Shown here piece after piece: positions 19,207 through 28,637 of a stretch of DNA of 64,000 nucleotides. The notes under the pieces are model-generated. The model had not been told where the DNA came from, made no database searches, and saw nothing but the letters and a program-made list of their open reading frames with translations. A program made the translations under genes and the position numbers. This DNA comes from Janthinobacterium sp. 17J80-10 (GTDB lineage Bacteria; Pseudomonadota; Gammaproteobacteria; Burkholderiales; Burkholderiaceae_D): positions 868,001-932,000 of the forward strand of contig NZ_CP035311.1 in NCBI RefSeq assembly GCF_004114795.1, read 5' to 3'. Position 1 is the stretch's first letter. Each line of letters begins with the position of its first letter.

Positions 19207-19875
19207 ATGCGCAAATACTTTCTGACCGGCCTGCTGATCCTGGTACCCCTGGCGATTACGCTGTGGGTGCTGAACCTTGTCATCGGCACCATGGACCAGT
19301 CGCTCCTGCTGCTGCCGGAAAGCCTGCGCCTGCAGATGCTGATGATGCTGCCCGAGGCCTGGCGTCCGGAGGCCAAGCCGCCTTACCGGATCCCCGGCCT
19401 GGGCGTCATCCTGACCCTGCTGGTGGTCTTGCTGACCGGCCTGGCAGCGCGCAATTTCATCGGCCGGCGCGTCGTGGTGCTGTGGGAATCCATCCTGGTG
19501 CGCATCCCCGTCGTCAATTCGATTTATACCGCCGTCAAGCAAGTCTCGGATACGTTGTTTTCTCCTTCGGGCAATGCTTTCCGCAAGGCCGTGCTGGTGC
19601 AGTATCCGCACCAGGGCAGCTGGACTATCGCCTTCCTGACCGGTGTGCCGGGCGGCGATGTGGCCAACCACCTGCAGGGCGAGTACATCAGCGTCTACGT
19701 GCCGACCACGCCGAACCCGACCTCGGGATTTTTCCTCATGATGCGCAAGTCCGACACGGTCGAGCTCGACATGAGCGTGGATGCCGCACTCAAGTACATC
19801 GTTTCGATGGGCCTGGTGATGCCGGAGCCGGTCGACAAGAAAGCCAGGAAAGAACAGCCCCGCGTCGGCACCTGA
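19207..19875 (+). CDS. DUF502 membrane protein
   Basis: A 222-residue protein with two or more N-terminal membrane helices (YFLTGLLILVPLAITLWVL and GVILTLLVVLLTGLAARNFI). The DUF502 hallmarks are SILVRIPVVNSIYTAVKQ and PTTPNPTSGFFLMM. The soluble C-terminal part is cytoplasmic or periplasmic, unresolved by eye. Function is unknown. It lies between fmdB-like and aspS on the same strand with gaps of 62 and 69 bases, and may be in one transcript with them. Confidence 0.9.
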   Translation: MRKYFLTGLLILVPLAITLWVLNLVIGTMDQSLLLLPESLRLQMLMMLPEAWRPEAKPPYRIPGLGVILTLLVVLLTGLAARNFIGRRVVVLWESILVRIPVVNSIYTAVKQVSDTLFSPSGNAFRKAVLVQYPHQGSWTIAFLTGVPGGDVANHLQGEYISVYVPTTPNPTSGFFLMMRKSDTVELDMSVDAALKYIVSMGLVMPEPVDKKARKEQPRVGT

Positions 19876-19944
19876 ATTTCCAGCCGATGATGCGGCCGAA
19901 ACCGTTTAACCAGAAACCAGAAATTTAAAAACCGGAACCCGAAT

Positions 19945-21750
19945 ATGTCTATGCGAACCCAATACTGCGGCCTCACCACTGAAGCGCTGCTCGGCCAAAC
20001 CGTCAGCCTGTGCGGCTGGGTGCATCGCCGGCGCGACCACGGTGGCGTGATCTTCATCGACTTGCGCGACCGCGAAGGCCTGGTGCAGATCGTCTGCGAC
20101 CCGGACCGCGCCGACGTGTTCAAGAAGGCCGAAAGCGTGCGCAACGAGTTCTGCCTGCGCGTGACGGGCCTGGTGCGCAACCGTCCGGAAGGCACTAGCA
20201 ACGCTGGCCTGAAGTCCGGCAAGATCGAAGTGCTATGCCAGGAACTCGAAGTACTGAACCCGTCGGTGACGCCGCCGTTCCAGCTCGATGACGACAACCT
20301 GTCGGAAACCACCCGCCTGACGCACCGCGTGCTGGACCTGCGCCGCCCGCAAATGCAGAACAACCTGCGCCTGCGCTACAAGGTCACCATGGAAGTGCGC
20401 AAGTTCCTGGACGCCAATGGCTTCATCGACATCGAAACACCGATGCTCACCAAGTCCACGCCGGAAGGCGCGCGCGATTACCTGGTGCCGTCGCGCGTCA
20501 ACCCGGGCAATTTCTTTGCGCTGCCGCAGTCGCCGCAGCTGTTCAAGCAATTGCTGATGGTGGCCAACTTCGACCGCTACTACCAGATCGTCAAGTGCTT
20601 CCGCGACGAAGACTTGCGCGCCGACCGCCAGCCTGAATTCACCCAGATCGACTGCGAAACCTCGTTCATGAACGAGCAGGAAATCCGTGACATGTTCGAA
20701 GGCATGATCCGCGGCGTGTTCAAGAGCTGCCTCGATATCGACCTGCCCAACCCGTTCCCGGTGATGGAGTACGCCGAAGCGATGGGCACGTATGGTTCCG
20801 ACAAGCCGGACATGCGCGTCAAGCTCCAGTTCACCGAATTGACGCCGGTGATGAAGGATGTCGACTTCAAGGTGTTCAGTGGCGCCGCCAACATGGAAGG
20901 CGGCCGCGTGGTCGGCCTGCGCGTGCCGGGTGGCGCTGCCATGCCGCGCTCGGAAATCGACGGCTACACCGAGTTCGTCGGCATCTACGGCGCCAAGGGC
21001 CTGGCTTACATCAAGGTCAATGAAAAGGCCAAGGGCCGTGACGGCCTGCAATCGCCGATCGTGAAAAACCTGCATGACGCCGCGCTGGCGCAGGTGCTGG
21101 AACTGACCGGCGCCCAGGACGGCGACCTGATTTTCTTCGGCGCGGACAAGGCCAAGGTGGTCAACGATGCCATCGGCGCCCTGCGCGTGAAGATCGGCCA
21201 CAGCGACTTCGGCAAGAAGGGCGGCCTGTTCGACGATGCCTGGCGTCCGCTGTGGGTGGTGGACTTCCCGATGTTCGAGTACGACGAAGACAACCAGCGC
21301 TATGTCGCCGCGCACCATCCGTTCACCTCGCCCAAGGATGGCCATGAAGACTTCCTGGAAACCAATCCGGGCAAGGCCATTGCCAAGGCCTACGACATGG
21401 TCCTGAACGGCTGGGAACTGGGCGGCGGCTCCGTGCGTATCCACCGCGCCGAAGTGCAGAGCAAGGTATTCCGCGCCCTGAAGATCGATGCCGAGGAGGC
21501 GCAGCTGAAGTTCGGCTTCCTGCTCGACGCGCTGCAATATGGCGCGCCGCCGCACGGTGGCCTGGCCTTCGGTCTGGACCGCATCGTCACCATGATGACC
21601 GGCGCAGAATCGATCCGCGACGTCATCGCCTTCCCGAAAACCCAGCGCGCGCAATGCCTGTTGACCCACGCGCCTTCGGAAGTCGACGAGAAGCAGTTGC
21701 GCGAACTGCACATCCGCCTGCGCGCGACCGAGCCTGCCATCAAGGGTTGA
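19945..21750 (+). CDS. aspS: Aspartyl-tRNA synthetase
   Basis: Class II synthetase, 601 residues. N-terminal OB-fold anticodon domain ([26 protein letters not shown]), motif 2 [18 protein letters not shown], the bacterial GAD insertion in the middle, and motif 3 [13 protein letters not shown] near the C-terminus. Organisms of this type often have a non-discriminating enzyme that also charges tRNA-Asn; that cannot be settled here. A strong intrinsic terminator follows at 21834. Confidence 0.98.
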   Translation: MSMRTQYCGLTTEALLGQTVSLCGWVHRRRDHGGVIFIDLRDREGLVQIVCDPDRADVFKKAESVRNEFCLRVTGLVRNRPEGTSNAGLKSGKIEVLCQELEVLNPSVTPPFQLDDDNLSETTRLTHRVLDLRRPQMQNNLRLRYKVTMEVRKFLDANGFIDIETPMLTKSTPEGARDYLVPSRVNPGNFFALPQSPQLFKQLLMVANFDRYYQIVKCFRDEDLRADRQPEFTQIDCETSFMNEQEIRDMFEGMIRGVFKSCLDIDLPNPFPVMEYAEAMGTYGSDKPDMRVKLQFTELTPVMKDVDFKVFSGAANMEGGRVVGLRVPGGAAMPRSEIDGYTEFVGIYGAKGLAYIKVNEKAKGRDGLQSPIVKNLHDAALAQVLELTGAQDGDLIFFGADKAKVVNDAIGALRVKIGHSDFGKKGGLFDDAWRPLWVVDFPMFEYDEDNQRYVAAHHPFTSPKDGHEDFLETNPGKAIAKAYDMVLNGWELGGGSVRIHRAEVQSKVFRALKIDAEEAQLKFGFLLDALQYGAPPHGGLAFGLDRIVTMMTGAESIRDVIAFPKTQRAQCLLTHAPSEVDEKQLRELHIRLRATEPAIKG

Positions 21751-21833
21751 TAATTGTAATGATTGGGGAAAGAGTTAAGCGTAGCGGTACTCTGTCCTCA
21801 ACATTATTTAACTGGATATATTTGCAGCATAAT

Positions 21834-21865
21834 AAAGGCGCGGATTTCCGCGCCTTTATTTTTGT
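21834..21865 (+). terminator. Intrinsic terminator after aspS
   Basis: Perfect ten-base stem AAAGGCGCGG / CCGCGCCTTT with loop ATTT, followed by ATTTTTG. It is located 84 bases after the aspS stop and just before nudB. Confidence 0.9.
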
Positions 21866-21888
21866 GGTTTCTCCGTTACTGGTATTGC

Positions 21889-22380
21889 ATGCACAAGCCC
21901 TACAAGATCCCGGAATCCGTCCTGGTCGTGATTCACACCGCCGAGCTCGAGGTGTTGCTGATCGAGCGCGCCGACAAGGCCGGCTACTGGCAATCGGTGA
22001 CGGGTTCGAAAGATACCGAGGACGAGCCGCTGCTGCAGACGGCGATGCGCGAGGTGTTCGAGGAAACCGGCATCCGTGTGGCGCCAGCCGATGCTGCCGG
22101 CGTCCCGGCCCAGGGCGTCCTGCCTGCGGCAAATTTGCGCGACTGGCAGCTGTCGAATATCTATGAAATCTATCCTGTCTGGCGGCACCGCTATGCGCCG
22201 GGCGTGGTGAAAAATACCGAGCATGTGTTCGGCTTGCTGGTGCCGCGCGATGCGCCTATCGTGCTGAGCCCGCGGGAGCATGTCGCGTATGCCTGGCTGC
22301 CCTGGCGCGAAGCCGCCGACCGCTGCTTTTCGCCGTCGAATGCGGAAGCGATCCTGCAACTGCCGCATTACCGCGCCTGA
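21889..22380 (+). CDS. nudB: Dihydroneopterin triphosphate diphosphatase (Nudix)
   Basis: Nudix hydrolase of folate synthesis, 163 residues from the ATG at 21889 (MHKPYKIPESVLVVIHT). The Nudix box is GSKDTEDEPLLQ...REVFEETGI, with one residue more between Gly and the first Glu than the plain consensus. Further NudB-like segments are WQSVTGS and FGLLVPRD. The in-frame extension upstream to 21763 runs through the aspS terminator and is not real. Position after aspS is common in relatives. Confidence 0.88.
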   Translation: MHKPYKIPESVLVVIHTAELEVLLIERADKAGYWQSVTGSKDTEDEPLLQTAMREVFEETGIRVAPADAAGVPAQGVLPAANLRDWQLSNIYEIYPVWRHRYAPGVVKNTEHVFGLLVPRDAPIVLSPREHVAYAWLPWREAADRCFSPSNAEAILQLPHYRA

Positions 22381-22408
22381 ATGCCACGGCGGGAAAGGGA
22401 GCGCTGCA

Positions 22409-23959
22409 ATGAATCATGAGAATGCAAGCGGGCGTGCCAGCGCCCTGGGCCTGGCCGAATGGCTGCGTCGCCGCGTCGTGCGCGCGCCGCAGCGGCCGGC
22501 ACTGACCTGCGACAATGTCACCTGGACTTATGGCGAGTTGTGGCAGCGCGTCGAGCAGCTTTCCGCCGTGCTGGCGGCGCACGGCGTGGGGCGTGGCGAC
22601 CGTGTCGGCCACCTGGATTTCGATGGCCCCATGTTCTTCGTCAGCCAGTTCGCCGTTGCCCGCCTCGGGGCAGTTTTCGTGCCGCTCAATTTCCGCCTGA
22701 GCGCGCCGGAACTTGCCTTCATCATCAACGACGCCGGCCTGCAGCTGCTGCTGGCCGGTCCGTCCCATCAAGGCATGATCGACAGCGTGCGCGCGAACCT
22801 GGCCTGCCGCCATTATCTCGGCCTGCAAGCGGATGCGCCCGGCTGGCCTGCCGTCGTGCCGCGCATGGGGCAGGTGGCCGCAGTGCCGCCGCAGGTGGCG
22901 GTTGACCCGGAGGAGGTGGCCGCGCTCATGTACACCTCGGGCACCACCGGCCATCCCAAGGGCGCGATGCTGACGCACCAGAACATCTGGTCGCAATGCC
23001 TGAATGTTGTGCTGAGCAAGGACATGGTGTCGACCGATGTCGCGCTCGGTTTTGTGCCGCTGTTCCATGTGGGCGGCATGCTGGCCGTCACGCTGCCGAC
23101 CCTGGTGGCCGGCGGCCATGTGGTGCTGCAGCGCGGCTTCGATGCCGGCGCGGTGCTGCAGGCGATCCGGCACTACCGCGTGACGATTGCCTTTGCCGTG
23201 CCGGCAATGCTGCTCTTCATGAGCCAGCATGCCGACTTTGCGGGTGCCGAGCTTGCCTCGCTGCGCCTGTTGTCCGTGGGCGGCGGGCCGATGCCAGTGC
23301 CGCTGTTGCAGATATATGAAGAGCGCGGCATTCCCGTGCAACAGGGCTATGGCCTGACCGAGACCTCGGCGACCGTGACGTTCCTGGCAGCCGAGCGCGC
23401 CGCCGACAAGCCGGGGTCGTGCGGAACGCCAGGCATGATGACCGAAATCTGCCTGCAGGATTTTTCCGGGCAAGTCATTGCGGCGGCGGGCGTCAAGGGG
23501 GAAGTGTGCGTGCGCAGCAGCAACGTCATGAAGGGTTACTGGAACAATGCCGACGCCAGCGCTGCAGCGTTTGACCAGCAGGGCTGGTTTCATACGGGCG
23601 ATGTCGGCTACTGCGACGACGAAGGTTTTCTTTACCTAAGCGACCGGCTCAAGGATGTCGTCATCACCGGCGGCGAAAATGTCTATCCCGCCGAAGTCGA
23701 AAGCGTGCTGTATGCGCATCCGGCGATTGCGGAATGCGCCGTCGTCGGTGCGCCCGACGACAAGTGGGGCGAGCGCGTGGTCGCCATTGCCGTGCTCAAA
23801 CCTGGCGCTGCGCTGACGCTGGAAGAGCTGCGCCGCTTTGCCGAAGGCAGCCTGGCGCGCTACAAACTGCCACGCGAACTGCACCTCGTAACGGTGCTGC
23901 CGCGCAATGCGGCTGGCAAGCTGCTGAAGTCGCGCCTGCGCGAGCAGATCAAGGCGTAG
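22409..23959 (+). CDS. AMP-forming acyl-CoA synthetase
   Basis: ANL-superfamily ligase, 516 residues, that would activate a carboxylic acid to its CoA thioester. The AMP-binding motif LMYTSGTTGHPKGAMLTH is near 171-188. QQGYGLTETSATVTFL, GWFHTGDVGYCDDEGFLYL and the hinge DRLKDVVITGGENVYP follow. The catalytic lysine region near the C-terminus is PRNAAGKLLKSRLRE. Fatty or aromatic acids are plausible substrates, as with FadD-like proteins of this length. The start is an ATG 28 bases after nudB. Confidence 0.88.
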   Translation: MNHENASGRASALGLAEWLRRRVVRAPQRPALTCDNVTWTYGELWQRVEQLSAVLAAHGVGRGDRVGHLDFDGPMFFVSQFAVARLGAVFVPLNFRLSAPELAFIINDAGLQLLLAGPSHQGMIDSVRANLACRHYLGLQADAPGWPAVVPRMGQVAAVPPQVAVDPEEVAALMYTSGTTGHPKGAMLTHQNIWSQCLNVVLSKDMVSTDVALGFVPLFHVGGMLAVTLPTLVAGGHVVLQRGFDAGAVLQAIRHYRVTIAFAVPAMLLFMSQHADFAGAELASLRLLSVGGGPMPVPLLQIYEERGIPVQQGYGLTETSATVTFLAAERAADKPGSCGTPGMMTEICLQDFSGQVIAAAGVKGEVCVRSSNVMKGYWNNADASAAAFDQQGWFHTGDVGYCDDEGFLYLSDRLKDVVITGGENVYPAEVESVLYAHPAIAECAVVGAPDDKWGERVVAIAVLKPGAALTLEELRRFAEGSLARYKLPRELHLVTVLPRNAAGKLLKSRLREQIKA

Positions 23960-24027
23960 CCGCATTCTCCTGGCTTGTCACGCATGCGCGGCGAAGCAGG
24001 AGCGTGCGGCTTTCATTGCCGGGCAAA

Positions 24028-24303
24028 TTACTTGCGTGGCAGGGCAATGGCCGGCGACTGCGCCGTTACTGCCGACGGTTCGAGCGAATTGGCAAAGTTC
24101 ATGGCCGGCAACGACTGCTCGCTGATGCCTGCACCGGCGCTGCGTGCTTCGCCTCCCGCGCCGGCGGAGCTGCCCGTGTCCTGGGCGGTGACGTCATAAG
24201 GCGCCGGCGAACTGGCAAACTCCAGGCGGACGACATCGGCGGCAAAGGCGCCAGCGGCGCAAGTGGCTGCAACAACAGCAACGATCATTTTTTTTGCATT
24301 CAT
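24028..24303 (-). CDS. Small secreted protein of unknown function
   Basis: A 91-residue product with a clear signal peptide (MNAKKMIVAVVAATCAAGAFA) and a mature part of about 69 residues, Ser/Ala/Pro-rich and without cysteine. It contains YDVTAQDTG and NSLEPSAVTAQS, two related Ala-Val-Thr-Ala-Gln-type segments. I do not recognise the family. It is divergent from the LysR gene at 24504, with 200 bases between, so it is a candidate LysR target. Confidence 0.65.
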   Translation of the reverse strand: MNAKKMIVAVVAATCAAGAFAADVVRLEFASSPAPYDVTAQDTGSSAGAGGEARSAGAGISEQSLPAMNFANSLEPSAVTAQSPAIALPRK

Positions 24304-24503
24304 TTCAATTTCTCCAAAAGTAAGTGCTTCAATGGCCGGACTTGGCAGGATCGCGCTTGTGGCGTTGCGGCCAGGTCCGGATCGGTGGAGCGCACGTGCT
24401 TGCGTTTGTGTGTCATCGATGGGCTTACTTTATCCATTGCGGATCCGGAGAAAAAGGCTGAAAATTGCAAGGCAATACTGCGTTTTTAGCAGGAATGGAA
24501 AAA

Positions 24504-25418
24504 ATGGACCGTTTGCAATCAATGCGTGCATTCGTGCGGGTGGTGGAGCAGGGCGGATTTGCCCGGGCAGCCCGTGCCTTGAATATTTCGGATACGGTCG
24601 TGACCCGGCTGGTTGCCGACCTGGAAAATCATCTCGGTACGCGCCTGCTGAACCGCACCACGCGCAAGCTGTCGCTGACGGAAACGGGGCAGGCCTACCT
24701 GGAACGCGTGCGCCAGATCCTGCAAGATATCGAGGATGCGGATGCGATCGCCGGCGCGATGTCGCGCAAGCCTGCCGGCACCTTGCGCATCTATTCGTCG
24801 ATGGCATTCGGACGCTATCAGCTGTCGACACTATTGCCGCAATTTGCCGCCGCCCATCCGGAAATCGTGCTGGATGTGACGTATTCGGACAGGGCCGTGG
24901 ACCTGGTGGGCGAAGGTTTCGACGCCGGCATCCTGATCGGTGACCTGCAACAATTCGACGCCACCATGATCGCCCGCCAGCTGGGCAGGGCCAAGACCTT
25001 GCTGGTCGCCTCTGCAGGCTATATAAAAAAACATGGGGAGCCCCTACAGCCCGCTGACCTCGCCAGCCATCAATGCCTCAACTATCCCTTCGAGCAAGTC
25101 CGGCACCATTGGTCATTGCGCAACGAGCATGGCGCCATCGATGTCCCGGTGGTCAGCCGGGTGATTGCCAACAGCGGCGATTTATTGCGCGATTGCGCGC
25201 TGGCCGATATGGGCATCTTCATCCTTCCTTCATTTGCAGCCAAGGACGACTTGTCTTGCGAACGCCTGGTCCGTATCCTGCCGGCCTATCATCTCGACAC
25301 GCTGCCGATCGCACTGGTCTACCCCAGTCGCCGCCTGCTGTCGTCCAAAGTACGCGTATTCGTCGATTTCATGATGGCGCAGTTTCCTGATCCCGAAGCC
25401 GATAACTGGCTTTCCTGA
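24504..25418 (+). CDS. LysR-family transcriptional regulator
   Basis: LTTR of 304 residues. The N-terminal winged helix is MDRLQSMRAFVRVVEQGGFARAARALNIS, with the recognition helix near 30-45. It is followed by RLLNRTTRKLSLTETGQAYLERV and a periplasmic-binding-like effector domain. The ATG at 24504 has AGGA about ten bases upstream; ATG 24495 is an alternative. The effector is unknown. The divergent small secreted gene is the obvious regulatory candidate. Confidence 0.9.
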   Translation: MDRLQSMRAFVRVVEQGGFARAARALNISDTVVTRLVADLENHLGTRLLNRTTRKLSLTETGQAYLERVRQILQDIEDADAIAGAMSRKPAGTLRIYSSMAFGRYQLSTLLPQFAAAHPEIVLDVTYSDRAVDLVGEGFDAGILIGDLQQFDATMIARQLGRAKTLLVASAGYIKKHGEPLQPADLASHQCLNYPFEQVRHHWSLRNEHGAIDVPVVSRVIANSGDLLRDCALADMGIFILPSFAAKDDLSCERLVRILPAYHLDTLPIALVYPSRRLLSSKVRVFVDFMMAQFPDPEADNWLS

Positions 25419-25481
25419 GCCAGCGCAGACATGCCTGCATGAAAGACTGAAATCGTCGGGCCTTGGCGTTACAATGTTTGC

Positions 25482-26285
25482 ATGAAACTTCGCATCGCCA
25501 CCTATAACATCCACAAGGGCGTGTCCTCCATTGGCAGCCGGCCACGCATTCATGCATTAAAACAAGCTGTCGGCACGCTGCACGCCGATATCCTGTTCCT
25601 GCAGGAAGTCCAGGGGCGCCACGACTTGCTCGCGGCCAAGCATGCCACCAACTGGCCCGAGGAGGGGCAACATGACTTTCTGGCCGGCGACGATGCCTAT
25701 CATGTCGCCTATGGCATGAACGCCGTGTATGACCATGGCCACCACGGCAATGCTTTGGTGAGCCGCTACCCGATCGCCTCCTTCAGCAACCAGGATGTGT
25801 CCGACCATGCCTTTGAAAAACGCGGCATCCTGCACTGCGTGGTGCGTTGGGTTGAGGCAGGTGTCGACGTCCATTGTTTCGTGATCCATCTCGGCCTGTT
25901 CGCCGGCAGCCGCAAGCGCCAGACCGCGTCCCTGATCGAGGCAGTCAATGAACTGGCGCCGCGCGATGCGCCGGTGGTGATTGCGGGCGATTTCAACGAC
26001 TGGACCAACCAGCTGAGCGACAAGTTGCGCGAGCAACTGGGCGTGTGCGAAGTATTCGATGAAAACATTTCGCGTCGCGGTTTCGGCACTTACTTGCGGC
26101 GCCTGGCCGGGCGCGGGCCGAAGATGGCGCCGGCACGCACATTTCCTGCGGCGATGCCGCTATTGCAGTTGGACCGGATTTATGTGCGCGGCTTTACCGT
26201 GGAAGATGCCAAAGTCTTGCATGGCGGCTTGTGGTCCAGGCTGTCTGACCATGCGCCGATTGTGGCAACATTGCACTTGAAGTAA
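25482..26285 (+). CDS. Endonuclease/exonuclease/phosphatase family protein (YbhP-like)
   Basis: A 267-residue EEP-fold protein. Motifs: MKLRIATYNIHKGVSS with the catalytic Asn, FLQEVQGR with the metal-binding Glu, VIAGDFNDW, and the closing LSDHAPIVATL with the catalytic Asp-His. No signal peptide or membrane segment is seen. It is followed by a ClsB-like phospholipase D protein with a 40-base gap; the same pair (ybhP-clsB) occurs in E. coli, which suggests a role in phospholipid metabolism. Confidence 0.88.
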   Translation: MKLRIATYNIHKGVSSIGSRPRIHALKQAVGTLHADILFLQEVQGRHDLLAAKHATNWPEEGQHDFLAGDDAYHVAYGMNAVYDHGHHGNALVSRYPIASFSNQDVSDHAFEKRGILHCVVRWVEAGVDVHCFVIHLGLFAGSRKRQTASLIEAVNELAPRDAPVVIAGDFNDWTNQLSDKLREQLGVCEVFDENISRRGFGTYLRRLAGRGPKMAPARTFPAAMPLLQLDRIYVRGFTVEDAKVLHGGLWSRLSDHAPIVATLHLK

Positions 26286-26325
26286 GCCCCCTGCCACTCC
26301 CATTGTGCTGGTTTCGCCATGACTT

Positions 26326-27495
26326 ATGCGCTCGGTAAAATTTACCGCTGATAACATCGTCACCTTGCTGCATTGTGGCGCCGAATTTTTTCCGGCGCTG
26401 GAAGCAGCCATCAATGCGGCAACGGTCGAGATTTACTTCGAAACCTATATCTTCGCCGACGACGATACCGGCAGGCGCATCGAAGCCGCCCTGCATGGCG
26501 CCGCCGCGCGCGGCGTCTTCGTCAACGTGATTGTCGACTGGCTTGGCACTGGCGACGAGCAAAGCCTGCGCCTGCAACGCGATTTTGCCGCGGCCGGCGT
26601 GCATTTCCGGCGCTATAACCCGTGGTTTCGCCGTGGCCTGTCGCGCCTGCACCGCAAGCTGTGCGTGGTGGACCGTCATACCGGCTTTGTCGCCGGCCTG
26701 AATATCAACGAGGACCTGCGCGACGATGAAGACCCGCGCATCATCCTGCCGGCGCCGCGCTGGGATTTTGCGGTGGTCATTTACGGCCCGCTGGTAGCCG
26801 AAATCCACCGCGAGATGGAAGCCCAGTGGATCAGCATGGGCCGCCTGCAAATGAATCTGCGCGCAGGCATGGAGCGGCTCAAGGCCTACCGTCATCCGGT
26901 GCCGGACATCACCGTGGCGCCAGCCATGGCGGGGCTGGTGGTACGCGACAACCTGCGCAACCGCCGTACCATCGAACGCAGCTACCTGCAGGCGCTGGGC
27001 CGCGCTCGCCAGGATGCCTGGCTGGCCAATCCGTATTTTGCCCCGGGGCGCAAGATGCGCGTGGCACTTGCCGCGGCGGCCGCGCGCGGGGTGCGCGTGA
27101 CGCTCTTGCTGGGCGTGGGCCAGCTTCCGCTGCAGGATGCCGTGGCGCGCGCCTACTATCCCAAGCTGCTGCAAAACGGCGTGCGCATCGTCGAATACCG
27201 CCGCACCCAGCTGCATGGCAAGGTGGCCGTGGTAGATGACCAGTGGGCCACGGTAGGCTCGAGCAATTACGACGGCTTCAGCCTGGTTCTCAACCAGGAA
27301 GCCAACGTGGTGGTACGCGACGCCGCCTTTGCCACGGCACTGCGCAGGCAGATCGAGAGCGGCGTCGCCGACGGCGTGGCGGTGCGCCGGGAAGACTTCG
27401 ACAAGATCCCCTGGTACAAGCGGATCGGCTACCGCACCGCCTATTTTTTTTACAGGAATACCATCAGGCTCATCGTGTGGGCCAGCGAGTCCTGA
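26326..27495 (+). CDS. clsB: Cardiolipin synthase B-type phospholipase D protein
   Basis: A 389-residue PLD-superfamily protein with two HKD motifs: HRKLCVVDRHTGFVAG and HGKVAVVDDQWATVGSSN (H-x-K-x4-D each). There is no N-terminal transmembrane helix, which fits ClsB rather than ClsA. These enzymes make cardiolipin or transfer phosphatidyl groups. The pairing with a YbhP-like gene supports the name; the precise substrate is inference. Confidence 0.87.
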   Translation: MRSVKFTADNIVTLLHCGAEFFPALEAAINAATVEIYFETYIFADDDTGRRIEAALHGAAARGVFVNVIVDWLGTGDEQSLRLQRDFAAAGVHFRRYNPWFRRGLSRLHRKLCVVDRHTGFVAGLNINEDLRDDEDPRIILPAPRWDFAVVIYGPLVAEIHREMEAQWISMGRLQMNLRAGMERLKAYRHPVPDITVAPAMAGLVVRDNLRNRRTIERSYLQALGRARQDAWLANPYFAPGRKMRVALAAAAARGVRVTLLLGVGQLPLQDAVARAYYPKLLQNGVRIVEYRRTQLHGKVAVVDDQWATVGSSNYDGFSLVLNQEANVVVRDAAFATALRRQIESGVADGVAVRREDFDKIPWYKRIGYRTAYFFYRNTIRLIVWASES

Positions 27496-27514
27496 TTTTT
27501 TCCGGGGATTGACC

Positions 27515-27901
27515 ATGAATACCGGCAGCGCCGCAGTGCGCATCGACAAATGGCTGTGGGCAGCCCGTTTTTTCAAGACCCGTTCGCTGGCCACCGATGC
27601 CGTCGACGGCGGTAAGGTGCGCCTGAATGGCGAGCGCATCAAGCCGGCCAGAAGCGTCAAGCCCGGCGATACCCTGGCCATCGACAATGGCGCAACCGAA
27701 TGGGAAGTGGTGGTGCGGGGGCTATCGGAAACGCGCGGGCCGGCTGCCGTCGCCCAGACCCTGTACGAGGAAACCGCCGAGAGTATTGCCAAGCGTCAGC
27801 AGAGCGCTGAAACGCGCCGCTTATTCCAGGAGCCGGGCGCAGCGATTCGCGGCAGGCCGACCAAGCGCGACCGCCGCAAGCTTGACGATTCATCCTGGTG
27901 A
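27515..27901 (+). CDS. S4-domain RNA-binding protein (Hsp15/HslR-like)
   Basis: A 128-residue protein with an N-terminal S4 domain: VRIDKWLWAARFFKTRSLA, then DGGKVRLNGERIKPARSVKPGD. The C-terminal tail is basic (RGRPTKRDRRKLDD). This matches HslR/Hsp15, which rescues 50S subunits carrying peptidyl-tRNA after heat shock. The ATG at 27515 is 20 bases after the clsB-like gene. Confidence 0.9.
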   Translation: MNTGSAAVRIDKWLWAARFFKTRSLATDAVDGGKVRLNGERIKPARSVKPGDTLAIDNGATEWEVVVRGLSETRGPAAVAQTLYEETAESIAKRQQSAETRRLFQEPGAAIRGRPTKRDRRKLDDSSW

Positions 27902-27920
27902 ACAGGCGTTGTTTTAACGT

Positions 27921-27965
27921 TTGACTTTTGCCGCGCAATGCATAATAGTACGGTCGTACGATTAT
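27921..27965 (+). promoter_or_regulatory. tetR promoter with overlapping palindromic operator
   Basis: TTGACT at 27921-27926 is a good -35 box and TAATAG at 27943-27948 a plausible -10. Overlapping the -10 is a 24-base inverted repeat (27942-27965) with arms ATAATAGTACG and CGTACGATTAT around a central GT, matching at 10 of 11 positions. This is a typical TetR operator and implies autorepression. Confidence 0.75.
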
Positions 27966-27998
27966 TTGAACATCGGTTAACCGGATCACGCACTCGGC

Positions 27999-28613
27999 AT
28001 GGCAACAAGACAATTGCGCAAAGGCGAACAAACCCACGCGGCCATCCTGGACGCCGCCCTGGACATGGCCAGCAGACAAGGCCTGGAAGGCTTGACGATA
28101 GGTTTGCTGGCTGACAAGATGAGCATGAGCAAGTCGGGCGTATTCGCCCATTTCGGCTCCCGTGAAGATTTGCAGATCGCCGTGGTCAAGCGCTACCACG
28201 ACCAGTTTGAGCAAGAAATATTTTTCCCCGCCATGAAGCAGCCGCGCGGCTTGCCGCGCCTGCGCGCCCTCTTTACCGGCTGGGTCAGGCGCGTTACGCT
28301 GGAGATTACGTCCGGCTGCATTTACATCAGCGGCGCCGTCGAATACGACGACCGCCCCGGCGCGATCCGGGAAGAACTGGTGGCGATGGTACGCACCTGG
28401 CAGGGCAGCTTGCGCCGGGCAGTGCAGCAGGCAATCGATGAAGGCCATTTGCGCGCCGACATCGACCCCGACCAGATGGTATTTGAAATGTATGGCCTGG
28501 TGCTGGCGCTGCACCACGATGCCCGCTTCATCCAGCGCCCCGGCAGCGAAAAGCGTGCGCAGGCAGGCTTTGACACAATGATCGAGAGTTACCAGAAAAA
28601 AGACGCCAGATAA
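27999..28613 (+). CDS. TetR/AcrR-family regulator of the beta-oxidation operon
   Basis: A 204-residue TetR protein. The N-terminal HTH is AAILDAALDMASRQGLEGLTIGLLADKMSMSKSGVFAHFGS, with a C-terminal ligand domain. It lies 24 bases upstream of an acyl-CoA dehydrogenase gene, so it most likely senses fatty acyl-CoA or a related compound, as FadR/PsrA-type TetR proteins do; this is inference from position. A palindromic operator overlaps its promoter. Confidence 0.9.
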   Translation: MATRQLRKGEQTHAAILDAALDMASRQGLEGLTIGLLADKMSMSKSGVFAHFGSREDLQIAVVKRYHDQFEQEIFFPAMKQPRGLPRLRALFTGWVRRVTLEITSGCIYISGAVEYDDRPGAIREELVAMVRTWQGSLRRAVQQAIDEGHLRADIDPDQMVFEMYGLVLALHHDARFIQRPGSEKRAQAGFDTMIESYQKKDAR

Positions 28614-28637
28614 AACGCCTAACCACAGGAGACCGTC

